A stretch of DNA of 28,154 bases from Gammaproteobacteria bacterium (GTDB lineage Bacteria; Pseudomonadota; Gammaproteobacteria; SZUA-229), in NCBI GenBank assembly GCA_027858635.1, contig JAQICG010000322.1, forward strand, positions 1 through 28,154, written 5' to 3'. A program made the translations under genes and the position numbers. Below, piece by piece: positions 6,753 to 14,257 of the stretch. Each line of letters opens with the position of its first letter. The stretch's first letter is position 1. Below the pieces are notes generated by a model, which worked only from the letters and a program-made list of their open reading frames with translations, was not told the origin of the DNA and made no database searches.

Positions 6753-8134
6753 ATTTTACCTTTCCAGTTCAGCTTTTTCTCAATCGCCGAGATCATTAAA
6801 CCGGCGATGTCTTTGCCGGTGGCAATTTCGATGGGTTCCAGACCGGGGGAAGATATCACTGCTAGTAATAAGGGGCCTTCGTGAGAACGGATAATGTCGA
6901 CACCGGCTACTTTCAGGCCCAGTGTTTTGGCGGCCTTGATCGCGACCGCTCTTTCTTGAGGCGTTATTTTGACGACGTAAGCTGAAGCACCCAGTTGGCT
7001 GTCGGCTCTAAAATCACCCGGTGCGGCTTCGTGCTCCACGGCTGCGACGACTTTGCCATCAATGACTAAGCATCGTAAATCTTTGCCTTTCGCCTCTTTG
7101 ATAAATTTCTGAATGAGTAAATTGGCACCGAGCGATTTGAATGCATTGACGACACTCTCGGCCGCTTTTCTGGTCGTTGCCAGAACCACGCCCCGCCCGT
7201 GACCTCGCTCAAGCAACTTAACCACCAGCGGTGCGCCGTCGATCATCTCAATCAAATCGCTGGTTTCCATGGGCGAATTGGCAAAACCGGTAGTGGGAAT
7301 ATCCACACCGTTTTTGAGTAGTAGCTGCAGGGCGGATACTTTGTCTCTGGACTGGGTAATGGCTCTTGATGAGTTGATGGTATAAATGCCCATGCTTTCG
7401 AACTGTCTCGTCAGCGCACAGCCATAAAAGGTGGCGCTGGGTCGAATGCGGGTGATAACGGCATCAAGATCTTTAAGCAGAGTACCGCCGCGATAATGCA
7501 CTTCGGGGGAGATGGCGTCGAGCTTCATGTAGCACTGCTTGATATTCAAAAACACCATTTCATGACCATGCTCATCCCCCGCTTCGAGAATGCGCTGATT
7601 GCTATACAGTTCCGGATTACTAGCCAGCAGTCCTATTTTCAGGCCGGTGCGCGGTGTTTTATCTTTACCGTAGAAGTCATTCACGTCCTCCCGGGAAATG
7701 TTACCGATGGCAAAACTCATCGCCGGGTCGACCAGCAGGCGTCCCCCCATGGCCTCACGGCCCAGCAGCATGCGATAGCCCATGGTGTCGCGATTCGCCA
7801 GAGTCAGTTCAATATCCCACTTATTGCTGCCAAGTTTGATGGTGGCGTTGATCACATAACGCATCTCAGAAGCGCCACTCGAGCTTTTGACCATGCGCTT
7901 GTCGACCACCGGCTTTTCACAACGTACCACGGTTTTTCTGTCATTTTGCAGAGGATGCACTTCAAAACTGACCCAGGTTTCGCCCTCCCGCCTGATTTTT
8001 TGAATATTAAAGGCATGAATGGACGAGGTTTTAGCCCCCGAATCGACCCGTGCCTTGATGGCAGGAATGTCCAGTTCAGGAAAAGCACACCATTCTTCAC
8101 AACCTACAATGACCTTTGAAACATTCTCGTTCAT
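6749..8134 (-). CDS. RimB-like retropepsin domain fused to RimK-like ATP-grasp ligase
   Basis: The 461-aa product joins two domains usually encoded separately. Residues 1-150 are the DUF785/RimB ('ATP-dependent zinc protease') retropepsin-like domain, with VDSGAKTSSIHA (Asp31) and RMLLGREAMGGR. Residues 165-456 are a RimK-type ATP-grasp. RimK adds glutamates to the C-terminus of ribosomal protein S6, and RimB modulates it in Pseudomonas. The terminal motif is altered: E. coli RimK has Mg ligands Asp248, Glu260 and Asn262 in an EVNSSPG context. Here Asp413 is kept, but the other two are Ala425 and Ile427 (LLAVISSPGLEPIE). FRSNLHRGG has also become FRADSQLGA. I checked the codons (GCA, ATA) on the strand. 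The domain may therefore be inactive or altered. There is no operon partner; the TAG stop lies in the repeat at 6735-6752. Confidence 0.85.
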   Translation of the reverse strand: MNENVSKVIVGCEEWCAFPELDIPAIKARVDSGAKTSSIHAFNIQKIRREGETWVSFEVHPLQNDRKTVVRCEKPVVDKRMVKSSSGASEMRYVINATIKLGSNKWDIELTLANRDTMGYRMLLGREAMGGRLLVDPAMSFAIGNISREDVNDFYGKDKTPRTGLKIGLLASNPELYSNQRILEAGDEHGHEMVFLNIKQCYMKLDAISPEVHYRGGTLLKDLDAVITRIRPSATFYGCALTRQFESMGIYTINSSRAITQSRDKVSALQLLLKNGVDIPTTGFANSPMETSDLIEMIDGAPLVVKLLERGHGRGVVLATTRKAAESVVNAFKSLGANLLIQKFIKEAKGKDLRCLVIDGKVVAAVEHEAAPGDFRADSQLGASAYVVKITPQERAVAIKAAKTLGLKVAGVDIIRSHEGPLLLAVISSPGLEPIEIATGKDIAGLMISAIEKKLNWKGKI

Positions 8135-8647
8135 AACAGCTAATCTTGATTAATAGTGAGTGAAAGCCGCCATTTTTTACATCCGTTAAGTTATTTCCAT
8201 ATATAACAAACACATGGCAGCGTTCATGAAGCATGGAGTATAAATCAATAGCCTCTATAAAACAGTAAAAGCTTCTGTGAATTGATATAACCGGGACGAA
8301 GGCTTTTACCGTAGAGGAAGTGCGGAGAAAACATGAAGTCGGGTTACTTAGGATGCTGATGGAGTACGAACCACATCGATATAGGAACGTGGCTCAAGGC
8401 GTCCATGGAAAAGTCAAAGTCAAAAGCCTTCACCGCAGAGGACGCGGAGAACGCAGAGAAGTACGGAGAAAATATAAAAAATGATTGCGTAGGATGCTTG
8501 CTGCTAAAGCATGAGCCGGCGCATTCACGGTAGCTATACATTCAATGCACTTGCCGCATTTCTTCCATTAAGAAAGCTAATCGTCAGCACCCATAAAATT
8601 CGTTATCTCTTTTAGCCGATTACCTGTACATGCTATTGAGTCATATT
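8135..8647. other. Non-genic region with repeat copies
   Basis: No coding sequence is supportable here. The part next to the RimB-RimK gene should contain its promoter, but none stands out. An imperfect hairpin (GTAAAAGC-TTC with GAAGGCTTTTAC, 8265-8309) leads into two direct copies of the ACCGCAGAGG-type repeat. The remainder up to 8647 is featureless to my reading. Confidence 0.5.
8298..8496 (+). repeat. Two direct copies of an ACCGCAGAGG-type dispersed repeat
   Basis: Copy one begins at about 8302 (TTTTACCGTAGAGGAAGTGCGG). Copy two begins at about 8428 (CTTCACCGCAGAGGACGCGG) and continues into AACGCAGAGAAG. Both are followed by GGAGAAAA and then by TAGGATGCT, so the unit is about 55-70 bp. 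The same core recurs at 11386-11540 and 15280-15445. Confidence 0.65.
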
Positions 8648-8747
8648 GAAAGGATACCCTTCAATCAAGACGCGCTGAGAATACATCCGTGTACGCTCGG
8701 CAGCAGCATCCCTGCTGCTGACGGTCTTGATTGAAGGGTATCCTTTC
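8648..8747. repeat. 100-bp inverted-repeat element with 24-bp arms
   Basis: The arms at 8648-8671 and 8724-8747 are exact reverse complements over 24 bp and enclose 52 bp. Inside the loop are two smaller hairpins: TACA/TGTA around 8683-8694, and CAGCAGC/GCTGCTG at 8701-8720. The element could fold as a cruciform or a long RNA hairpin. It begins 11 bp past the stop of the minus-strand remnant at 8759-9001, where it could act as a terminator. Perfect arms suggest recent origin or selection. There is no transposase inside and no clear target duplication beyond a 4-nt CATA on both sides. Confidence 0.8.
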
Positions 8748-8758
8748 CATACGCCTTG

Positions 8759-9001
8759 TTAGTAAGTACCGAAAGCACCTTCGGCATTTACACCCACCAG
8801 GTTCATGCTAATCGAGCCGGTCATTGGCGGATCACCACCACATAAAGCAGCTATACAGAAACCGTTCAGGGCTACAGATGCACTACCATCTGCAATATAA
8901 TCTCCAATTGTTGATGCTGTCTGAGCCTCGATGCTTCGCTGTATTTTGTCTCGCCAGTTTATAGCCCAAATACCCGCCCGACCGTGGTCTGCGTCGCAAC
9001 A
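8759..9001 (-). pseudogene. C-terminal remnant of an unidentified protein
   Basis: The minus strand is open for 80 codons, ending in ...GSISMNLVGVNAEGAFGTY and TAA (8759-8761). There is no start codon at its head, and it is cut off by a stop just upstream at 9002-9004. Composition looks protein-like: alternating small and hydrophobic residues, the cysteine pair GFCIAALCGG, and a Gly/Ser/Asn-rich strand pattern typical of secreted or surface proteins. No family is recognised. The simplest reading is the surviving 3' end of a deleted or disrupted gene, next to the inverted-repeat element. Chance openness remains possible. Confidence 0.35.
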
Positions 9002-9422
9002 TTATTAAAACACCTGATATTTTTAAGGTCAATTACGGAACACACCATGACCCGACAGAGACCTGCCTATACGCATTTTTTAAAAACCAGCTGTATCAGA
9101 GATATATTAAGTGCCGTGCGTTGTGCACGGACAGACGTGCATGCAACCCTGCAATTTTATAAAGAAGTTTGATGATCTTAGATAATCGACAGAAGAAATC
9201 GGGACTGACTAGATCATAGCTATCCATATTCACAGAATAGCTGACGCTTTCCAGATAAGACAGCTAAATAGGAATGTTTATAAAACGCCGGCACTACACG
9301 ACACAGCGCTCTGTTTTCAGCCGTTACTCTGACATCTCACCTTAATGAGAAATATTATTTTTTAGACTAAACATCCAGATGATAGAGAGTCGGTTATTTC
9401 TGACCGACTCTCTCCTTTTCAC
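9002..9422. other. Intergenic region without supportable gene
   Basis: This 421-bp region lies between the remnant and the cytochrome b gene. A short plus-strand frame at 9048-9173 (41 codons) has no ribosome-binding site or recognisable features and is not called. The only clear structure is the hairpin at 9384-9413. Confidence 0.5.
9384..9413. terminator. Hairpin after the cytochrome b gene
   Basis: AGAGAGTCGG (9384-9393) pairs perfectly with CCGACTCTCT (9404-9413) over a 10-nt loop, 9 bp beyond the cytochrome b stop. On the minus strand no T-run follows it, while on the plus strand CCTTTTC follows. It is a strong stem, but a textbook intrinsic terminator only in part. Confidence 0.6.
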
Positions 9423-10160
9423 TTAATCCTTTTTCGTCAAATCCGCCGGCGTCTTACTCAGCACTTTTTTACCGGTAAACATGGCGGAGATAAGGTTGCC
9501 GCCTTCGCGTAGCTCGGTGACCACTACCGCCACAATATGCAGCACTATCAGGCCCAGCAGAGCATAGAAATTGTAGTAATGCAGGGTAATGAAGGGGCTG
9601 CGAAAAGCGCGCATTGACTCGTAGGCGGCGGTATCGTACGTCTCCTTTGCGTAGGGCACCAGCGTTGCCGGATCAACACCGGGGGCAGCTATCCAGCTGG
9701 CAATCCAGGCGCCGAGTGGTGGGTAGAAGATGTCGGTTCCCGCCAGCACCAGTCCAGTGATGGCTTGTATTACCAGCACGAGTAACAGCAGGGTGACGGC
9801 AATGCGCCCCAGTGGGTTGTGGCCGAGGTACTGACGTGGCCGTCCAACTTTGAAATAGGCAACGTAGGCGCGCAGCTCATCCCGATAACCCTGGCCGCTC
9901 GGCAGAATTGACCGCCAGCGCGCATGTGGCCCGCCGATAAAGGCCCAGATCAGACGCCAGAATAGATTTATTACGAATACATATCCGATCCAGACATGCA
10001 CGGTCTTTAACAGAATTTTGCCTTCGGTGGAGACACCGAGCGCCGAGGCATTGAGAATGACAGTACCCAGAGCGACCAGCCCGAGTATGCACAACACATT
10101 GATCCAGTGAAACCAGCGGATACTGGCATCCCAGACAAAATAGGTTTTAAGTTCAGTCAT
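9423..10160 (-). CDS. Membrane cytochrome b561-like protein (HyaC-type fold)
   Basis: This is a di-heme b-type cytochrome that would pass electrons between the quinone pool and a partner redox protein. The product is 245 aa with about four membrane helices. Likely heme ligands are His18 (WFHW), His55, His194 and His208. GHNPLGR (113-119) is a hallmark of the Ni,Fe-hydrogenase/b561 group. I start at ATG 10158-10160, preceded by AGGAG at 7-nt spacing, not at the ATG 24 bp upstream. No hydrogenase, cytochrome c or other partner is adjacent, so its electron donor or acceptor is unknown. It is apparently monocistronic, with a hairpin just downstream. Confidence 0.85.
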   Translation of the reverse strand: MTELKTYFVWDASIRWFHWINVLCILGLVALGTVILNASALGVSTEGKILLKTVHVWIGYVFVINLFWRLIWAFIGGPHARWRSILPSGQGYRDELRAYVAYFKVGRPRQYLGHNPLGRIAVTLLLLVLVIQAITGLVLAGTDIFYPPLGAWIASWIAAPGVDPATLVPYAKETYDTAAYESMRAFRSPFITLHYYNFYALLGLIVLHIVAVVVTELREGGNLISAMFTGKKVLSKTPADLTKKD

Positions 10161-10541
10161 AACGGCTCTCCTGTGGCTGAGCATGTTGCGAGGTTTGATG
10201 ATTTTGATGAGTCATTAACGGTTTTTCTTCGAAGCCGGTTTTTTAAGCACTTGACAGTAATCTACTGGAAAATAAATCTCTGATCATTTCTTAGATTATG
10301 CTTTTATATCAAATTAATATATCTGAGTATTGCTAAAACTTAACAACATAAAAAACAATGGATTTCTTAGTACCATTCTTAAATATCTTTATCCGTTGCA
10401 CCTCTTTAGAGCCTATCAGAACCTGATAAGCCTATCATCGAAAACTGAATTGAAACTGAAAACTTAAGATTGAAGACTGATTAACAAAAACAACAGGCAT
10501 TTAAACGTTTAACTATCTACCAACTTCCGCCAGCGGGTGTA
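10161..10541. other. Intergenic region upstream of the cytochrome b gene
   Basis: This 381-bp A+T-rich region holds the AGGAG ribosome-binding site of the cytochrome gene at its left end. A perfect hairpin TATCAG-AAC-CTGATA lies at 10414-10428, flanked by two direct GCCTATCA copies (10411-10418 and 10430-10437). The hairpin lies 113 bp beyond the MOSC stop. I saw no convincing promoter hexamers and no FNR- or RegA-type site. Confidence 0.45.
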
Positions 10542-11357
10542 TCAACTCTGCGCAATCACCTCAACAGACACACCTGTTTCGATAACACCGTTGCCGTCGG
10601 CGATCGAATTCTGCCCGAAAATTACTTTGTTATTAAGTTTGCGATAGGTAATCAAAGTTTTAGTGGGTTCGCTGCCTCGTTCGGCATTGATAATATCGAG
10701 ACTGGGAATTACGCACCGACTACAAGGTTTCACAACTCTTAAAACAATATCGTTTACTTTAAGCGTTTTCCAGTGGTCTTCGGCAAAGGCTTCGCCACCA
10801 CTGACGACAATATTAGGCCGGAAACGCGCCATGGGAATCATTTCATTCATACGTGAATTCAAATCATCCAGCGAGGCCTGCGTGGTCAGCAAAATTGGAA
10901 AGCCATCGCTGAAGGCGGTGTGGTCTCCAGGCCGCGCATAGGTCTGGTCGATGATGCGAATTTCATTATCAGGAAAATAATCCAGCCGGCAGGTTATGGC
11001 TAGAAACTGGCTGAGCCAGCGGGCGACTTCATCACCACCGTCACAGGCGTAGACTTCGTCCTGCCAAATTTTGACTTTTTGCATAGCTGCACCATCAGGC
11101 ACGCTGACTTTTATTTCAGCCATGTCCGGCGCATGCAGCAGCAGGCTGCAATCAGATTCGGGGTTAATGAGTTCAGGCTGGATTAAACACAGGTGCGCGA
11201 GTTTGCGCTGGGTGAGCATCACGCCTTTGGCATCGACCACCATCCAGCGGCGGTCGTGTTTCAGGCCGCCCATGTCTATCAAGGATTTTTTCAGCTGGAT
11301 CTGCCGCATGGATTTGACAGGGTAGATGGCGAGTTCGGAGATGATCAGATTAGACAT
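10542..11357 (-). CDS. MOSC-domain molybdenum-cofactor protein (YcbX/mARC-like)
   Basis: MOSC proteins bind a sulfurated molybdenum cofactor. YcbX and mARC members reduce N-hydroxylated compounds. The 271-aa product has the N-terminal MOSC beta-barrel domain (about 5-125: LAIYPVKSMRQI and GLKHDRRWMVVD). The MOSC core (about 140-268) contains FSDGFPILLTTQASL, MARFRPNIVVSG and KPCSRCVIPSLD. By analogy, the second cysteine of CSRC (Cys215) is the likely Mo ligand. E. coli YcbX is longer because of a C-terminal ferredoxin domain, which is absent here, so a separate electron donor would be needed. An ACCGCAGAG-type repeat pair lies between it and the DUF1415 gene upstream. Confidence 0.88.
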   Translation of the reverse strand: MSNLIISELAIYPVKSMRQIQLKKSLIDMGGLKHDRRWMVVDAKGVMLTQRKLAHLCLIQPELINPESDCSLLLHAPDMAEIKVSVPDGAAMQKVKIWQDEVYACDGGDEVARWLSQFLAITCRLDYFPDNEIRIIDQTYARPGDHTAFSDGFPILLTTQASLDDLNSRMNEMIPMARFRPNIVVSGGEAFAEDHWKTLKVNDIVLRVVKPCSRCVIPSLDIINAERGSEPTKTLITYRKLNNKVIFGQNSIADGNGVIETGVSVEVIAQS

Positions 11358-11385
11358 GGTTGTGTTACCGTTTTAAAAAACCATT

Positions 11386-11541
11386 CACCGCAGAGGTCGC
11401 AAAGAACGCAGAGAGAAACATTTTTTATAAAACAACATTAGACATCAATGGCGCATGCTATGCTTTAAAATTAATACAATAATAAAGTTACATCGATATT
11501 AACTTTTGGTTTTCTCTGCGTTCTTTGCGACCTCTGTGGTA
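11386..11541. repeat. Inverted pair of ACCGCAGAGG-type repeats
   Basis: The left copy (11386-11418, plus orientation) has the core CACCGCAGAGGTCGCAAAG and runs on through AACGCAGAGAG. The right copy (11511-11541) is its reverse complement with about two differences. About 90 bp of A+T-rich DNA lies between them. The pair sits between the MOSC and DUF1415 genes and could form a long stem. The same core is found near 8300-8470 and 15280-15445. Confidence 0.75.
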
Positions 11542-11589
11542 AAAATATCTTTTAAATCTTTTTACTTCGCCTGCGGTAAATACTTTGTT

Positions 11590-12192
11590 TTAGCGTTTAT
11601 CAATACTGCAACACGCTTCCAGCTGGCGCTGCATTTCTTCCAACCCCAGTTCCCGCGCACGTTCGATATTCTGTTCGGGAATTCTTTCCGGCTCGGGATA
11701 ATTGTTTAGCGCCTGTTCCAGGCTGGCTTCGCGGATGAGATGCAGCATGGGATAGGGGGAGCGATTGGTGTAGTTGGCGGCATCGTTGTGTTCGGCACCG
11801 GCAAAACAGTAATCGGGATGAAAGCTGGCGACCTGATAAACACTTTCATAACCTTGATCCGCGATCAGCCCCTCTGCCAGTTCGAGCAGTTCCAGATAAT
11901 CGTCAAAGTGCTGAAAGCCTTCCGGAAAGATCAGCAGCGTGGTTTCTATATCGTCATTATTATCGAGCTGGATGCATTCATCAATCACCGTCTGCAGCGC
12001 CGACTCTATATCCGTGTCGGGTTTGACCCTGTAGCGAATGCTGCCACGTTCCAGTTCGCGCCGGGCAAACGGGCAGAAGTTGTTTTCAACAATCACGGTT
12101 TTAACCCAGCAGCGCGTCTGCTTGATGACGCCCTGCTTGATCATGCTTTGATCGCTGCGGGCCTGCTCACTGCTGATCGGATTTTCACTCAT
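11590..12192 (-). CDS. DUF1415 family protein
   Basis: This is a 200-aa cytoplasmic protein of a conserved but uncharacterised proteobacterial family. Recognisable family segments are TRCWVKTVIVENNFCPFAR (about residues 26-44), LIFPEGF, ASFHPDYCFAG, and NYTNRSPYPMLHLIREASL (about 141-159). The conserved Cys, His and Asp residues suggest a catalytic or metal-binding site, but no activity is established. The start is 18 bp after the ABC-F stop on the same strand, so the two are probably co-transcribed. That makes a translation- or stress-related role conceivable, but this is only context. Confidence 0.85.
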   Translation of the reverse strand: MSENPISSEQARSDQSMIKQGVIKQTRCWVKTVIVENNFCPFARRELERGSIRYRVKPDTDIESALQTVIDECIQLDNNDDIETTLLIFPEGFQHFDDYLELLELAEGLIADQGYESVYQVASFHPDYCFAGAEHNDAANYTNRSPYPMLHLIREASLEQALNNYPEPERIPEQNIERARELGLEEMQRQLEACCSIDKR

Positions 12193-12210
12193 AAATAAGC
12201 TCGCGCCGCC

Positions 12211-13830
12211 TTAGCGGGAAGCGCGTGCGCCCATCTGATCAAGACCTTGACTGTCCAGATATTCTTCATAATTGCCGTCGAAGTTAACGATGCCGGTCGG
12301 CGTCATATCGATAATGCGTGTCGCCAGTGAGGAGACGAACTCACGGTCATGGCTGACGAACAGCAAGGTACCGTCGTAGTTTTCCAGCGCCAGATTCAGC
12401 GATTCAATCGACTCCATATCAAGGTGATTGGTCGGCTCATCCATCAGCAGGATGTTGGGTTTCTGCAACATCAGCTTGCCGAAGATCATGCGCCCCTGCT
12501 CACCCCCGGAAATAATTTTGACCGACTTGCCGATATCATCCTGCGAAAACAGCAGTCGCCCGAGTACGCCGCGCACGACCTGCTCATCATCACTGGGCTG
12601 CTTCCACTGGCTCATCCAGTCGAACAGAGTCATATCCTTTTCAAAGTCCGCCGAATGATCCTGTGCATAGCTGCCCAGCTTTGAATTTTCCGACCACTTC
12701 ACCTTACCGCTATCGGCCTCGATATCACCGAGCAGCGTGCGTAGCAGTGTGGTTTTACCGATGCCATTCGGGCCGATGATAGCGACGCGTTCACCGACCT
12801 CTAGCATCAGGTCGAGATTTTCGAATAGCGGCGCTTCGTTATCATAATGTTTCTTCACACCCTCAGCTTCCAGCGCCAGACGGAACAGTTTCTTGTCCTG
12901 CTCAAAACGGATATAGGGATTCACCCGACTTGATGGCTTGATCTCTATCAGTTCAATTTTATCGAGCTGCTTGGCGCGCGAAGAGGCCTGTTTGGCCTTG
13001 GAAGCATTCGCCGAGAAGCGGCTGACGAAGGTTTGTAACTCGGCAATCTTGACCTTTTTCTTGGCGTTTTCGGTATGCATTTTTTCGCGCGCCTGGGTGG
13101 CGGCAATCATGTATTCGTCATAATTGCCGGGGAACAGACGTAGCTCGCCGTAATCCAGATCGGCCATATGGGTGCAGACACTGTTCAGGAAATGGCGGTC
13201 ATGCGAAATGATGATCATGGTGCTCTTGCGCTGGTTGATGATCTCTTCCAGCCAGCGAATGGTATTGATGTCCAGATTATTGGTCGGCTCGTCGAGCAGC
13301 AGAATATCAGGATCGGAAAACAGTGCTTGTGCCAGCAGCACGCGGAGTTTCCAGCCGGGGGCGACCGCGCTCATCGGGCCGTTATGCTGGTCCATCGGGA
13401 TATCCAGACCCAGCAGCAATTCACCAGCACGCGCCTCGGCGGTATAACCGTCCATTTCGCCGAAGTGCACTTCCAGATCAGCCACCTTCATGCCCTCCTC
13501 TTCGGACATTTCCGCCAGACCGTAAATGCGGTCACGCTCCTTTTTTACTTCCCAGAGTTCAGCGTGCCCCATAATAACGGTGTCGATGACGCTGCACTCT
13601 TCATAGGCGAACTGATCCTGGCGTAATTTGCCCACGCGCTGGTTCACGTCAATCGAAACACTGCCCGCGCTCGCCTCCAAGTCACCGCCCAGTATTTTCA
13701 TGAAGGTGGATTTGCCACAACCATTGGCGCCGATCAGGCCATAACGGTTGCCGCCGTCGAATTTGACGGAAATGTTTTCAAACAGGGGCTTGGCCCCGAA
13801 TTGCATAGTAATATTAGCTGTCGTAATCAA
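12211..13830 (-). CDS. ybiT: ABC-F ATPase, YbiT type
   Basis: This is a soluble ABC-F protein with two ATPase domains and no membrane domain. The family acts at the ribosomal E site, easing stalled or early elongation states. The product is 539 aa. Walker A sites are GANGCGKS (34-41) and GPNGIGKT (353-360). Walker B/DEPTN motifs are at about 180-184 and 464-468. The Lys/Ala-rich interdomain linker is about 240-310. The first signature is APGWKLR in place of LSGGQ, a YbiT trait; the second is a normal SGGEQGR. EMSEEEGMKVADLE also matches YbiT. The start is TTG at 13828-13830, giving an N-terminus collinear with E. coli YbiT; no ATG fits. A 7-bp hairpin (13844-13869) lies just upstream, in the presumed leader. 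Confidence 0.9.
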   Translation of the reverse strand: MITTANITMQFGAKPLFENISVKFDGGNRYGLIGANGCGKSTFMKILGGDLEASAGSVSIDVNQRVGKLRQDQFAYEECSVIDTVIMGHAELWEVKKERDRIYGLAEMSEEEGMKVADLEVHFGEMDGYTAEARAGELLLGLDIPMDQHNGPMSAVAPGWKLRVLLAQALFSDPDILLLDEPTNNLDINTIRWLEEIINQRKSTMIIISHDRHFLNSVCTHMADLDYGELRLFPGNYDEYMIAATQAREKMHTENAKKKVKIAELQTFVSRFSANASKAKQASSRAKQLDKIELIEIKPSSRVNPYIRFEQDKKLFRLALEAEGVKKHYDNEAPLFENLDLMLEVGERVAIIGPNGIGKTTLLRTLLGDIEADSGKVKWSENSKLGSYAQDHSADFEKDMTLFDWMSQWKQPSDDEQVVRGVLGRLLFSQDDIGKSVKIISGGEQGRMIFGKLMLQKPNILLMDEPTNHLDMESIESLNLALENYDGTLLFVSHDREFVSSLATRIIDMTPTGIVNFDGNYEEYLDSQGLDQMGARASR

Positions 13831-13843
13831 AGTGTGTACACCA

Positions 13844-13869
13844 AATAGGCTTGTATAAAACCGCCTATT
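13844..13869 (-). promoter_or_regulatory. Hairpin in the ABC-F leader region
   Basis: AATAGGC (13844-13850) pairs with GCCTATT (13863-13869) around a 12-nt loop, ending 14 bp from the TTG start of the ABC-F gene. It may be a leader structure that affects translation of the TTG start, or the end of an upstream transcript. Neither is demonstrated. Confidence 0.35.
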
Positions 13870-13908
13870 ATCCCATATTTAAGACCCCACTGTATATTAT
13901 TTAACCAA

Positions 13909-14106
13909 TTAATAAGGACTGCTCAGCTCAACCGGCTCATTGATGGTCGGAATAAAGACATCGTCGTTCCTGCACTCAATAACCGGCAACGAATCGCGCC
14001 GGGTGGGGCGCGACACCATAAAAACATGCAAAGCCGTGCCAATTAGGCCGTATACTTCCGCCATATACAGGGTAACCAAAAAGAGCATTGCTTCGCGATT
14101 GAACAA
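13909..14106 (-). CDS. Possible small membrane protein
   Basis: This minus-strand frame starts at TTG (14104-14106), or more likely at an ATG seven codons in (14086-14088). It encodes 59-65 aa. A hydrophobic stretch, MLFLVTLYMAEVYGLIGTA, could span the membrane; a polar tail follows, ending NEPVELSSPY. No family is recognised, and the ribosome-binding site is weak for either start. It precedes the ABC-F gene on the same strand by 78 bp. A chance frame cannot be excluded; conservation at the protein level would decide it. Confidence 0.3.
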   Translation of the reverse strand: MFNREAMLFLVTLYMAEVYGLIGTALHVFMVSRPTRRDSLPVIECRNDDVFIPTINEPVELSSPY

Positions 14107-14257
14107 ACCTGTTCACCATGAAAAAATGTTGACCTGAAGACGTTAATAATGACGGAGAGAAATATAAGATGTCATGGCCTGTTCTTAAACTACGCAATAC
14201 CACGTATTTTTTTATTTTTTAACAAAAAACCCATTATAAATATACATCATTAAAAAC
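14107..14257. other. Upstream region of srkA
   Basis: This is A+T-rich DNA with T and A tracts around 14203-14230, directly before the srkA start. It presumably contains the srkA promoter, but I could not define -35 and -10 elements at acceptable spacing. Confidence 0.4.

Noticed and set aside
7496..8119. 207-codon plus-strand frame opposite the RimB-RimK gene
   Set aside because: It is antisense to strongly conserved RimB motifs and has no recognisable family features.
8648..8765. Inverted repeat as an integron attC site
   Set aside because: The arms are perfect, without the characteristic RYYYAAC/GTTRRRY ends and extrahelical bases, and no integrase or cassette is present.
9048..9173. 41-codon plus-strand frame (MTRQRPAYTHF...)
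   Set aside because: No ribosome-binding site, no hydrophobic or motif signal and no neighbour context; too short to support.
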